This document shows positions 6,624-14,046 of a stretch of 18,102 bases of DNA, one piece after another. The position numbers and the translations under genes were made by a program. The DNA comes from Bacteroidales bacterium (GTDB lineage Bacteria; Bacteroidota; Bacteroidia; Bacteroidales; F082): the NCBI GenBank assembly GCA_016285355.1, contig JAEEQP010000064.1, positions 1 through 18,102 of the forward strand. Reading direction: 5' to 3'. Within the stretch, counting starts at the first letter, position 1. Every line of letters begins with the position of its first letter. The notes beneath the pieces were generated by a model. The model saw only the letters and a list, made by a program, of their open reading frames with translations. It was not told the origin of the DNA and searched no databases.

Positions 6624-7084
6624 TTCGCAAACCGCTTGACGTATTCGATGGGATACTGCGATTTCTCCGAGACCTTCTCCACCGTCAGGCCCTGTTCAAA
6701 CAACCTCTTGATGACGGCATCCATCGGCTCACCGACTTCAATGATATGGAAATCAGGGTCATAGAAACGGACGATACGCTGTCCCCAAGGTGCTTCCTCG
6801 ACAGGATGGACATACTGAATCTCAGGGAATTCCTTCAGGTATTCAAGGAATTTGTCAAAGTCTTTCTCCTCGAAATAAAGCTCGGCATCGTTTGACTTCG
6901 TATGAACCTGGTCTGTATGGATCATCGCCTTCCATTTCTTCATCTCTTGCAAGGCAAAACCGCCTTCGAATTGGACATTCTCGCCAAAGTCGAAGGCAAC
7001 GCGGTCACCAATCACCTCTTCATAAAAAGTGATGGCTTTCTTCATGTCGGTAACCGCAAGTAGCGGACATTTGAATTTCAGCAT
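6620..7084 (-). CDS. VOC superfamily (glyoxalase/bleomycin-resistance-like) protein
   Basis: I start at the ATG at 7082-7084 (154 residues, MLKFKCPLLAVTDMKKAITFYEEVIG). The frame is open 18 codons further upstream, but that stretch crosses the -7 element and so cannot be translated from this promoter. The paired beta-alpha-beta-beta-beta VOC fold is visible: an N-terminal LLAVTDMKKAITFYEEVIG unit and a second unit EAPWGQRIVRFYDPDFHIIEVGEP. The C-terminal helix (IKRLFEQGLTVEKVSEKSQ) is an addition common in Bacteroidota and Firmicutes members. The DPDFHIIEVGE segment holds the usual C-terminal Glu, but a full metal set is not clear, so the substrate is unknown. The gene is first in an operon with the ABC-F gene and overlaps it by 4 bases. 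Confidence 0.83.
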   Translation of the reverse strand: MLKFKCPLLAVTDMKKAITFYEEVIGDRVAFDFGENVQFEGGFALQEMKKWKAMIHTDQVHTKSNDAELYFEEKDFDKFLEYLKEFPEIQYVHPVEEAPWGQRIVRFYDPDFHIIEVGEPMDAVIKRLFEQGLTVEKVSEKSQYPIEYVKRFAK

Positions 7085-7105
7085 AACATTAGGTTTTAGA
7101 TGTTG

Positions 7106-7113
7106 CAAAAATA
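7106..7113 (-). promoter_or_regulatory. -7 promoter element TATTTTTG for VOC-ABC-F operon
   Basis: The minus strand reads TATTTTTG (TAnnTTTG), 21 bases before the VOC ATG. It directly follows the T-run of the upstream gene's terminator. Its leader is very short, which supports the start at 7084. Confidence 0.65.
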
Positions 7114-7145
7114 AAAAAAGCCTCGCATCCATTGACACAAGGCTT
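7114..7145 (-). terminator. Intrinsic terminator of the aldose epimerase gene
   Basis: On the minus strand AAGCCT (7145-7140) pairs with AGGCTT (7123-7118), extendable by T-G, G-C and T-G pairs, and is followed at once by a T-run ending in TATTTTTG. This is a classic hairpin plus U-tract, about 20 bases after the epimerase stop codon. Confidence 0.75.
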
Positions 7146-7166
7146 CATTTTTTGTCCTCAAAAGGG

Positions 7167-8312
7167 TTATTTCTTCTCCTTGGGCAACACCGCGAACTTA
7201 TAGATGCAGAGTTGGTGGTACTCCTCGCCAGGTCTCAAAACCGGTGCAGGAGCCAAGACTTCATGGTTGATGGCATCGGGAAAGAACTGCGTTTCAAGTG
7301 CCAGACCTTCGCGGAAATTGAAAGGCTTGCAGCATTTGCCTATACCCTTGCCGTTGAAGAAGTTACCGCTATAGAACTGCATACCCACTTGGTCGCTCCA
7401 CACCTGCATCTCACGACCGCTTTTAGGTTCAGTCAGCGTGGCGTTCCAAGTGTAGGATTTGACATCACTCTTATCGATAATCCAGTTGTGGTCGTAGCCC
7501 TTGGCATTCTTCAGTTGCTCATCATCGGCGGCAATGTTATCGCCAATGCAATGCTTTTCGCGGAAATCGAAAGGCGTGTTTTTCACACCGGAGAACTTGC
7601 CATTGGGAATCAAATGCTCGTCAATCGTGGTCATATAACGCGAGTTGATTTGCAGTTCGTGGTCGAGGATGGTGCCGTTGCCTTCGCCCTTCAGGTTGAA
7701 GAAGGAATGGTGCGAGAAGTTACACAGTGTCGGGGCATCAGTGGTGGCTGCATAACGTACTTGGAATTGGTTATCGTGTGTCAGCGTATAGCTCATCGTC
7801 ACGTCAAGATTGCCAGGAAAACCGTCCAGACCATCAGCAAACAAAGCGTGCATCTTTATCACACTGTCGTTAGCCGAGACCACATCCCAAACCATCTTGT
7901 CGGCACCAATGAGTCCACCATGAAGTGTATTTTCTCCGTCATTCTTAGGCAGTTGATACTCAACACCATCAAGCGTAAAGGTAGCGTTGGAGATACGGTT
8001 GGCGCAACGACCCACCACGGCACCAAGATAACGTTCGCCGTTGTTGTTCAAGTACTTGTCGATTTGGTCATAGCCCAGAACGATGTCCTCATAGCTACCA
8101 CGATTATCGGGCATCCAAAGAGCCACCACACGGCCACCGTAATTGGTCACCTGCATCGTCAGAAAACCATTGTGCAAGGTATAAAGCGAAACATTCTTGC
8201 CTTCCACCACCGTGTTGAAGTTTTCGGCAGGAATCAACTTGACTTCTTTCTTTTTTGGTCCGCAACTGACTAACAATAAGGCAATTGCAAAAATCGATAA
8301 CGCTTTTTTCAT
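7167..8312 (-). CDS. galM: Aldose 1-epimerase (galactose mutarotase), lipoprotein form
   Basis: The enzyme interconverts alpha and beta anomers of aldoses such as galactose. I start at the ATG at 8310-8312 (381 residues); a TTG five codons upstream is less likely. The N-terminus MKKALSIFAIALLLVSC has a lipobox (LVSC, Cys17), so the protein is a lipoprotein, acting in the periplasm or on the outer membrane, as is common in Bacteroidota. Family motifs in order: GRCANRI (sugar-binding Arg), NTLHGG (His131), NFSHHSFFNL with the catalytic acid His202, GYDHNW, and the catalytic base Glu340 in LALETQFFPD. It has its own canonical promoter and a terminator, so it is probably a single-gene transcript. 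Placement next to the 5'-nucleotidase suggests extracytoplasmic scavenging of sugars and nucleotides. Confidence 0.93.
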   Translation of the reverse strand: MKKALSIFAIALLLVSCGPKKKEVKLIPAENFNTVVEGKNVSLYTLHNGFLTMQVTNYGGRVVALWMPDNRGSYEDIVLGYDQIDKYLNNNGERYLGAVVGRCANRISNATFTLDGVEYQLPKNDGENTLHGGLIGADKMVWDVVSANDSVIKMHALFADGLDGFPGNLDVTMSYTLTHDNQFQVRYAATTDAPTLCNFSHHSFFNLKGEGNGTILDHELQINSRYMTTIDEHLIPNGKFSGVKNTPFDFREKHCIGDNIAADDEQLKNAKGYDHNWIIDKSDVKSYTWNATLTEPKSGREMQVWSDQVGMQFYSGNFFNGKGIGKCCKPFNFREGLALETQFFPDAINHEVLAPAPVLRPGEEYHQLCIYKFAVLPKEKK

Positions 8313-8346
8313 CTTTTTCGATTTCAATCTTCAGAAATTTGGGCTG

Positions 8347-8378
8347 CAAAAGTACAAAAACTCTTTAATCCATGCAAA
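8347..8378 (-). promoter_or_regulatory. Bacteroidota promoter of the aldose epimerase gene
   Basis: On the minus strand TTTG (8378-8375), then 20 bases, then TACTTTTG (8354-8347): a full match to TTTG-N19-21-TAnnTTTG. The -33 element is just downstream of the stop codon of the 5'-nucleotidase gene, so readthrough and the local promoter could both feed the epimerase. Confidence 0.8.
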
Positions 8379-8385
8379 CACATTT

Positions 8386-9837
8386 TTACTTTGTTCTAAC
8401 GACTCCCTGATAATCAACTTCTTTATGTTTGCGCAAAAATTTGATGATCATTTCCTCCGAGGTCATGAATAGGCTCCGGCCTTCGTCGACACTCTCAATC
8501 TTGACCGTGGAAGCCATATAGCTATTGAAAATCACCTTATACACCTTTTTCGTGGAGAAATTCGCCCTATCCATGTTGACCCACACGCTTCTACCGTCGT
8601 CGCTCACCTTATATGTCATGCCCGAGACGAAGGAAGGATGACCGCCGTTTTTCCTATAGGAATCGAGGATAAATTTCTTCACCTGCTCGCCAGTCATCTG
8701 ATACATAACCATATCGTTGTTGAATGGGTCAATGCTATAGACGTCCTTCACCGTGATGGGTCCTTTTTTCAAGCGGGGTATGCGCACACCGCCTGTGTTT
8801 TGAAAGGCAAAGTCAGCACCGCTCATCTCGCAGAAGGCATCTGTCATCATACAGCCCAACTCCTCGGGCGTCTCAAACTTGATTTTCGCTATGGCGATAG
8901 GCTCGTTCAGGGCTGGCGCGTCATTGAACTCGTTCACTAATTGTTTGATTTCAGGTTTTTCCTTACTTACTTTGTTGACATCCAACACAATGGCCTCCTT
9001 CTCAACAACTTTATGGTCTTTCACCTTCAACTTCACCAAAGTGGCATACTTCAAATGTGAGCCCGACTGGGTTATCAGCACGCCGTTGGTCTCAGAAGGA
9101 TCCTCTATCAAAGTGTGAGTATGACCACCGATGATTGCATCAAGCCAAGGATTGTCCTGAGCCAATTCCATATCGTCCTCAAGGCCGCAATGCGAAAGCA
9201 AAATCACCACATCATTTTGGTTTCTAAGGTATTGATATTCAGGAAGCACTTCTTTTGCATTCTTGAAACATACCAGTTTCAGATTGTCAGGATGCGCACC
9301 AGGAATACCGTCGTGACGCACTTCAACCATGCCAACCACAGCCATCTTCACGCCTTGATGTTCCATAGTCATGTATGGCTTGATGTCAAGCTTGATTGTA
9401 TCAGGAATGAAAACGTTTGCGCAAAGGAAAGGAAATTTAGCCCTTTCAATGTCCTTTTGCAGATTGACTATGTTACCGTCCCATTCGTGGTTGCCCACAG
9501 CGCAAAAGTCGAAGCCCACCTTATTCATTAGAATTATCATGGGATAATTGACTGGATCGTATTGGTCATTTATCGGATTGCCTGTACGGTTGTCGCCCGC
9601 CGAAAAAAGCAGCATATTGGGATAAATGGCTTTTAGGCTATCCACCATCATGGCAAATTTCGGGAACATGTCAATGTTGGCATGCATGTCGTTGACCGAA
9701 AGAATAACCAACTCAGTTTCATTGTTAACAATTTGACTTTCCGCTTGTTTTGTCTCAATTTCAGGTTGATAACGAAGGACAAGAAACAAGACTACCGCCA
9801 CCAAGGCGAGCATCAATAACAACTTCTTTTTGTTCAT
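8386..9837 (-). CDS. 5'-nucleotidase / UshA-family metallophosphoesterase
   Basis: The 483-residue protein is N-terminally anchored by one membrane helix (about 6-22, no lipobox) and faces the periplasm. The metallophosphoesterase domain has the dinuclear-metal motifs in order: NDMHAN (49-54), AGDNRTG (80-86), GNHEWD (115-120), LLSHCG (213-218) and GGHTHT (237-242). The C-terminal 5'-nucleotidase domain has NTGGVR and DPFNND, the substrate-binding region that stacks the nucleobase in UshA. It likely hydrolyses nucleoside monophosphates or related phosphate esters. Two other genes with the same AGDNRTG wording are typical of Bacteroidota, so the Asn is not a defect. It has a -7 element upstream and no clear terminator before the epimerase gene. 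Exact substrate is inferred from the family. Confidence 0.92.
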   Translation of the reverse strand: MNKKKLLLMLALVAVVLFLVLRYQPEIETKQAESQIVNNETELVILSVNDMHANIDMFPKFAMMVDSLKAIYPNMLLFSAGDNRTGNPINDQYDPVNYPMIILMNKVGFDFCAVGNHEWDGNIVNLQKDIERAKFPFLCANVFIPDTIKLDIKPYMTMEHQGVKMAVVGMVEVRHDGIPGAHPDNLKLVCFKNAKEVLPEYQYLRNQNDVVILLSHCGLEDDMELAQDNPWLDAIIGGHTHTLIEDPSETNGVLITQSGSHLKYATLVKLKVKDHKVVEKEAIVLDVNKVSKEKPEIKQLVNEFNDAPALNEPIAIAKIKFETPEELGCMMTDAFCEMSGADFAFQNTGGVRIPRLKKGPITVKDVYSIDPFNNDMVMYQMTGEQVKKFILDSYRKNGGHPSFVSGMTYKVSDDGRSVWVNMDRANFSTKKVYKVIFNSYMASTVKIESVDEGRSLFMTSEEMIIKFLRKHKEVDYQGVVRTK

Positions 9838-9862
9838 AGGTCAAAGGTGATTGAATTTGCGG

Positions 9863-9870
9863 CAAAGATA
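9863..9870 (-). promoter_or_regulatory. -7 promoter element TATCTTTG for the 5'-nucleotidase gene
   Basis: The minus strand reads TATCTTTG, matching TAnnTTTG, 25 bases before the ATG at 9837. No TTTG is found at the usual 19-21 bp spacing. Confidence 0.6.
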
Positions 9871-9958
9871 AGGATTTATACCAATTCGGATACACCCTCA
9901 ATCCATGCTTTCCCCACAAATGAGGATGATTTAGCGAAAAAAGTATTACTAATAAGGA

Positions 9959-9989
9959 TTGGAGGGCAACGGAGTTCTTCCTATTTTTG
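9959..9989 (+). promoter_or_regulatory. Promoter of the feo operon; decides the feoAB start
   Basis: TTG (9959-9961), 20 bases, then TATTTTTG (9982-9989) fits the Bacteroidota consensus. A possible TTG start codon at 9987 is part of this -7 element and so would lie upstream of the transcript; the true start must be the ATG at 10011, which leaves a leader of roughly 15 bases. No recognisable iron-regulator box was seen. Confidence 0.75.
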
Positions 9990-10010
9990 CAAGTTCAAAC
10001 AGAAGTAATC

Positions 10011-12377
10011 ATGACCACCCTCGAAAAACTGAATATTGGACAATCCGCCCGCATCAAGGCCGTCAACGGAGAAGGCCAACGCCGACAACATTTTTTGGAC
10101 ATGGGACTCATCCCTGACGCCATCATCAAGCTCGTGAAATACGCCCCTCTTGGCGACCCCATGGAGGTGATGATTCACGGCTATGCCCTCACTCTCCGCA
10201 AAGCCGATGCCGCCTTAATTGAGGTGGAGCCATGCAGTCCCTCAGACGCAACCGAAGGCACTGAGCATCAGGACAATGAACAACTTTATATCATCTCCCT
10301 ACCCGACCACAACGCCCACCCTGGTTTGGGTGAGGAAGGCATCTACCATGACAAAACCCACGAAAAGCCCCTGCCCAAAGGCACCCAACTGACTTTTGCC
10401 CTCGCCGGACAGCAGAACTGCGGCAAGACCACCCTTTTCAACCAACTCACAGGTTCCAACCAGCATGTGGGTAATTTCCCCGGTGTCACCGTTGACCGCA
10501 AAGACGGTGTCATCAAAGGGCATCCAGAGACCTCCGTCACTGATTTACCGGGCATTTATTCTCTGTCGCCTTACACCGCTGAGGAAATCGTTTCGCGTGA
10601 GTTCATCATGCAACAGAAACCCAAGGCCATCATCAACATCGTGGATGCCAACAACATTGAACGCAACCTCTATCTCACCATGCAACTGATGGAATTAGGC
10701 ACACCTATGGTATTGGCCCTCAACATGATGGATGAGGTACGAAACAACGGCGGCAGCATCCTCGTCAACGAGATGGAACAGATTCTCGGTTTGCCTGTGG
10801 TGCCCATCTCCGCCGCGAAAAACGAAGGTATCAACGAGTTGGTCGACCATGCCATCCACATCGCAAAATATCAGGAAGCTCCTGTGCGACAAGACTTCTG
10901 CGACAAAGACGACCATGGTGGTGCCGTTCACCGTTGCCTGCATAGCATTATGCACCTTATTGAGGACCATGCCCAACGCGCCGACATTCCTGTACGATTT
11001 GCTGCCTCCAAACTTGTGGAAGGCGACACCATTGTCCTTGAGGCCTTGCAACTCTCACAAAACGAGAAGGAAACCTTAGAACATCTCATCGTGCAAATGG
11101 AAGAAGAACGCGGCCTTGACCGAGCCGCAGCCATGGCCGAGATGCGCTTTGCCTTCATCAAAAAACTTTGCAGCAAAACCGTTATTAAGCCCAAGGAAAG
11201 CAAAGAATACCAACGTAGCCGCAAGATTGACAAAATCCTCACCGGCAAGTGGACCGCCATCCCGATTTTCATCCTCGTGATGATGGGCATCATCTGGCTC
11301 AGCATCGATGCCCTCGGTGCGCCCCTGCAAGACCTCCTCGACCAAGGTATCTCGTGGCTTGCAGGTATTTGCGGCGATGCTTTGGCCCGCTGGAATGTCA
11401 GTCCGGCAGTGCAGTCGTTGGTGGTCGACGGCATCTTTGGCGGCGTGGGTAGCGTTTTGAGTTTTGTACCTATTATTATATTGCTGTTCTTTTTCCTCAG
11501 CCTGTTGGAAGATAGCGGCTATATGGCGCGTGTGGCTTTTGTCAGCGACAGTTTCTTGCGCAAGCTCGGCCTCACCGGTCACAGTATCGTACCCATGCTC
11601 ATCGGTTTCGGTTGTACTGTGCCTGCCGTCATGTCGACCCGCACCCTGCACTCCACCCACGACCGTTGGCGTACTGTGCTCTTAACCCCTTTCATGAGCT
11701 GTTCGGCTAAAATCCCGATTTACGCCTTCTTCACAGCGGCATTCTTTCCTAAACACGGAGGTATAGTCCTGATTTGCCTGTATCTGTTAGGCATCATTGT
11801 CGGTATCATTACCGCCTTGTTTACCAAATGGTTCGGTGACAAAGGTGATGTTGCCCCCTTCGTGATGGAGTTGCCCAACTACCGTATGCCTGGCCTCAAA
11901 AACGTTGCCCACCTTTTATGGGACAAGACTAAGGACTTTTTGCAACGCGCCTTCACCGTCATCTTCATTGCTTCTTTGGTGATTTGGTTATTGCAAACCT
12001 TTGATTTCCAGTTCAACATGGTCGAGAATGGCGAAGGCAGTATGTTGGCCACCGTAGCTGGCTGGATTGCTCCAGTGTTCCGCCCTATCGGTTTGGGCGA
12101 GTGGCAAATCGTCACGGCCTTGGTAAGCGGTTTTATGGCCAAGGAGAGCGTCGTAGCCACTTTGGAAGTGCTCAACGCCATGCCTTTGTTCACCACAATC
12201 ACCAGCATCTCGATGTTGGTTTTCTGCCTGCTCTACACACCTTGCGTGGCCGCTGTGGCCGCTATTCGTCGCGAATTAGGTACTAAATGGATGCTGTTCA
12301 TTATCCTGTTCCAGTGTGTCGTCGCATGGGTTTGTGCCTGGTTCGCTTATCTCATCGCTAATGCCGTCATCGCATGA
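10011..12377 (+). CDS. feoB: Fused FeoA-FeoB ferrous iron transporter
   Basis: The 788-residue protein imports Fe2+ through the inner membrane. Residues ~2-74 form a FeoA SH3-like domain (LEKLNIGQSARIKAVNGEG, then LDMGLIPDAII). After a polar linker of about 50 residues comes the FeoB G-protein domain: G1 GQQNCGKTT (133-141), the GNFPGVTVD switch region, G3 DLPG (178-181), G4 NMMD (238-241), G5 SAAK (267-270). The C-terminal half is the membrane permease with two Gate regions, including GFGCTVPAVMSTRTL and PFMSCSAKIPIYA, whose Cys residues are typical of the pore. FeoA-FeoB fusion is the usual Bacteroidota form. The stop overlaps the ATG of the small Cys-rich gene by 4 bases. It is likely induced under iron limitation, but no operator was identified. 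Confidence 0.95.
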   Translation: MTTLEKLNIGQSARIKAVNGEGQRRQHFLDMGLIPDAIIKLVKYAPLGDPMEVMIHGYALTLRKADAALIEVEPCSPSDATEGTEHQDNEQLYIISLPDHNAHPGLGEEGIYHDKTHEKPLPKGTQLTFALAGQQNCGKTTLFNQLTGSNQHVGNFPGVTVDRKDGVIKGHPETSVTDLPGIYSLSPYTAEEIVSREFIMQQKPKAIINIVDANNIERNLYLTMQLMELGTPMVLALNMMDEVRNNGGSILVNEMEQILGLPVVPISAAKNEGINELVDHAIHIAKYQEAPVRQDFCDKDDHGGAVHRCLHSIMHLIEDHAQRADIPVRFAASKLVEGDTIVLEALQLSQNEKETLEHLIVQMEEERGLDRAAAMAEMRFAFIKKLCSKTVIKPKESKEYQRSRKIDKILTGKWTAIPIFILVMMGIIWLSIDALGAPLQDLLDQGISWLAGICGDALARWNVSPAVQSLVVDGIFGGVGSVLSFVPIIILLFFFLSLLEDSGYMARVAFVSDSFLRKLGLTGHSIVPMLIGFGCTVPAVMSTRTLHSTHDRWRTVLLTPFMSCSAKIPIYAFFTAAFFPKHGGIVLICLYLLGIIVGIITALFTKWFGDKGDVAPFVMELPNYRMPGLKNVAHLLWDKTKDFLQRAFTVIFIASLVIWLLQTFDFQFNMVENGEGSMLATVAGWIAPVFRPIGLGEWQIVTALVSGFMAKESVVATLEVLNAMPLFTTITSISMLVFCLLYTPCVAAVAAIRRELGTKWMLFIILFQCVVAWVCAWFAYLIANAVIA

Positions 12378-12529
12378 ATCTGCCTACTATTATAGTTTTA
12401 TTAGTCGTTGCGGCTCTCGTTGGATTGGCCGTCAAAGCTTTGAGAAGCGGCAAAGGCTCGTGCTCCTGTGAAGACAAGAAAAAGAGCGGTTGTGCTGGCT
12501 GCCCGGTGGATTGTCCGTTTCGGAGGTAA
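12374..12529 (+). CDS. FeoB-associated Cys-rich membrane protein
   Basis: A 51-residue protein that starts at the ATG at 12374-12376, overlapping the FeoB stop as ATGA. Residues 4-20 (PTIIVLLVVAALVGLAV) form one membrane helix. The rest is a short Lys-rich segment with five cysteines at 30, 32, 40, 43 and 47 (CSC, then CAGCPVDC). This helix plus Cys-rich tail directly after feoB is the recognised FeoB-associated small protein family, found in the position held by FeoC in Enterobacteria. The cysteines could bind Fe2+ or a cluster near the FeoB pore; this role is inferred. It is too short for a usual ORF cutoff and is easily missed. Confidence 0.88.
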   Translation: MNLPTIIVLLVVAALVGLAVKALRSGKGSCSCEDKKKSGCAGCPVDCPFRR

Positions 12530-12745
12530 GGGGGATTCCCTATCGGGGAGACTTTTCCCAAAGCCATCAGCCTGAAATATAATGGCGAACTATAGCGTTT
12601 CCCCCAGCATTTGTTCTGATATTCAATTACATCACATTGAATATCATCATTTTAAAATCAACACAAATATCTTGTTCTCATATAATCAGATTGCAAATCT
12701 TTATATTCCACCTCGGCTTGATTGCAAATCCAGCCGAACGAGGAA
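12530..12745. other. Convergent intergenic region with several inverted repeats
   Basis: This 216-base gap separates the plus-strand feo operon from a minus-strand gene. It holds a perfect 10-bp inverted repeat (GATATTCAAT at 12618-12627, ATTGAATATC at 12636-12645, 8-base loop), followed on the plus strand by TCATTTTAAAA. A second hairpin is at 12714-12736, and a short palindrome AGATT-GCA-AATCT lies between. No coding frame is credible here. The hairpins probably serve as 3' ends for the converging transcripts, but none has a textbook U-tract. Confidence 0.5.
12714..12736 (-). terminator. Possible 3' hairpin of the PEGA-protein gene
   Basis: CGGCT (12714-12718) pairs with AGCCG (12732-12736), and inside, after one mismatch, GATT pairs with AATC around a GCA loop. 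The structure starts 9 bases past the gene's stop codon at 12746. The sequence after it on the minus strand is not T-rich, so this could be a processing end. Confidence 0.45.
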
Positions 12746-13978
12746 TTATTCTTGCGGAATGTCTTCGCCGGTGGCAGGGTTGGCTGCACCAGGGGTCGGG
12801 GCGGCCAACTTCCAGTCGTCGCCGTCAGGTGTGCGGGCATAAGATTTCGGAGTCGTACCCATGTCCTTACCATCGATATAAAGTTTGCAGAACTTAGGCG
12901 TGCTCTCCACCATGAGCGAGCCGTAAATGGGTGTTGGCATGGGCAAAGTGATGGTTTGGCCGGTCATGGCGGAGGTAATCTCCTTGGTAGTCAAGCTGGT
13001 TTCGTGGTTGGCCTGTTTGCATTCCATCTTGTATATGCCGTTGCCTAAGGGACCTGTCCATGTGCGGGTGCCTTTTTTCTCGTTGTTCACCCAGATTTCG
13101 GCATCAGCATCCACTTTCAGTGTAACCTCTGCGAAGTCGGCATTCAAATTTGGGGCGAGGCGGGTAGTCTCGTTGTCTCTAATAGTAACGGTTTCGCTGT
13201 AAGTGACGTACATCTTTTTCGCAATGCGCACCGTATGTGGCCCGCTTTTCAGTGCCTCGCTCTTGCAAGGCGCCTTCCCTATCAAGGCATTGTCAATGTA
13301 CACACTTGCGCCTTGCAGGTTGCCAGTGCCTTCTACTTCTATCCAGCCAAAATTAGGCTGAAGCGTCACTGTAACGAATTGGGTGTTGTTCGGGTCCTCA
13401 ACCACTTTGCGTCCTGCATCGGGATGATAGTTGGGTGCCTGTACGCGCCATTCGTAAGTACCGAAAGGTACATAATCCTGAGCATTGCCGTCGGCATCCA
13501 ACTCCCATATCTCGTTGTTCACCTCAAGGGTTGCGTTGGCAGGTGAAATCTGAAACGCAAGATATTGCTGCCGTACCTCCTCCTTCACGACGGTCTCAAT
13601 CTTGCCTGTGGTCAGGACCATCTCATAGGTGCGTTCAGACTCAATCTCAACAGGATAGCGATAGTCACGCAACACGCCCAATTGCTGGTGTTTGATGGTA
13701 ATCTTACGCGAAGCACGTGGCACCCATACCCAAATCTCGCCATTGCGTTGCTGTGTGTCAACGATGCCTAATGTACCACCTTCAAAGGTGAATCCTGTCT
13801 GCGAGGTCACCACTTTGATAAGTGCCGCTACCTGTCCGTTTTGGTCGATACGCTTGCCTTCAAGGCTCGAAGCAGTCATGTCCATCGGCAGAGCTTTGAA
13901 GGATTTCACTGTGATGGTTTGGGCGAAAGCACCGAAAAAAGCAAACAAAAGGAATGTCAGTAGGGTAATCTTTTTCAT
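12746..13978 (-). CDS. Secreted PEGA-repeat protein with a lamin-tail-like C-terminus
   Basis: The 410-residue protein has a Sec signal peptide (MKKITLLTFLLFAFFGAFA, cleavage before Gln20). The rest is a string of beta-sandwich units of PEGA type: FQISPANATLEVNNEIW followed by a VPFGTYEWRVQAPNYHP turn, GASVYIDNALIGKAPCKSE with GPHTVRIAKKMY, VDADAEIWVNNEKKGTRTW with GIYKMECKQANHE, and a last one GSLMVESTPKFCKLYIDG. The last unit is cut short after TTPKSY and continues as ARTPDGDDWKL and PTPGAAN, which resembles the end of a lamin-tail domain rather than a PEGA end. PEGA proteins are extracytoplasmic surface-structure proteins of unclear ligand. It follows the LPP20-like gene on the same strand, with its own promoter. 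Role unknown. Confidence 0.82.
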   Translation of the reverse strand: MKKITLLTFLLFAFFGAFAQTITVKSFKALPMDMTASSLEGKRIDQNGQVAALIKVVTSQTGFTFEGGTLGIVDTQQRNGEIWVWVPRASRKITIKHQQLGVLRDYRYPVEIESERTYEMVLTTGKIETVVKEEVRQQYLAFQISPANATLEVNNEIWELDADGNAQDYVPFGTYEWRVQAPNYHPDAGRKVVEDPNNTQFVTVTLQPNFGWIEVEGTGNLQGASVYIDNALIGKAPCKSEALKSGPHTVRIAKKMYVTYSETVTIRDNETTRLAPNLNADFAEVTLKVDADAEIWVNNEKKGTRTWTGPLGNGIYKMECKQANHETSLTTKEITSAMTGQTITLPMPTPIYGSLMVESTPKFCKLYIDGKDMGTTPKSYARTPDGDDWKLAAPTPGAANPATGEDIPQE

Positions 13979-14015
13979 AAATGCTCGATTACGTATTTTT
14001 TTTGTAATATCGATG

Positions 14016-14046
14016 CAAAAGTAGTGTTTTTTCCCTAATACAACAA
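14016..14046 (-). promoter_or_regulatory. Promoter of the PEGA-protein gene
   Basis: On the minus strand TTG (14046-14044), 20 bases, then TACTTTTG (14023-14016), which fits the Bacteroidota consensus. It sits in the 68-base gap after the LPP20-like gene, so the two genes can be expressed separately. Confidence 0.7.

Noticed and set aside
7029..8273. A 414-codon plus-strand open frame
   Set aside because: It is antisense to the clear aldose epimerase and VOC genes, whose motifs and promoters are complete. The plus-strand protein has no recognisable fold and no promoter.
9571..9600. AGDNRTG in the 5'-nucleotidase instead of the more common GDxxQG
   Set aside because: The metal-binding Asp is kept and this wording is, from memory, normal in Bacteroidota members, so no loss of function is implied.
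9987..10010. An upstream TTG start that would add eight residues to FeoAB
   Set aside because: The TTG is part of the -7 promoter element at 9982-9989, so transcription starts after it; the ATG at 10011 is the real start.
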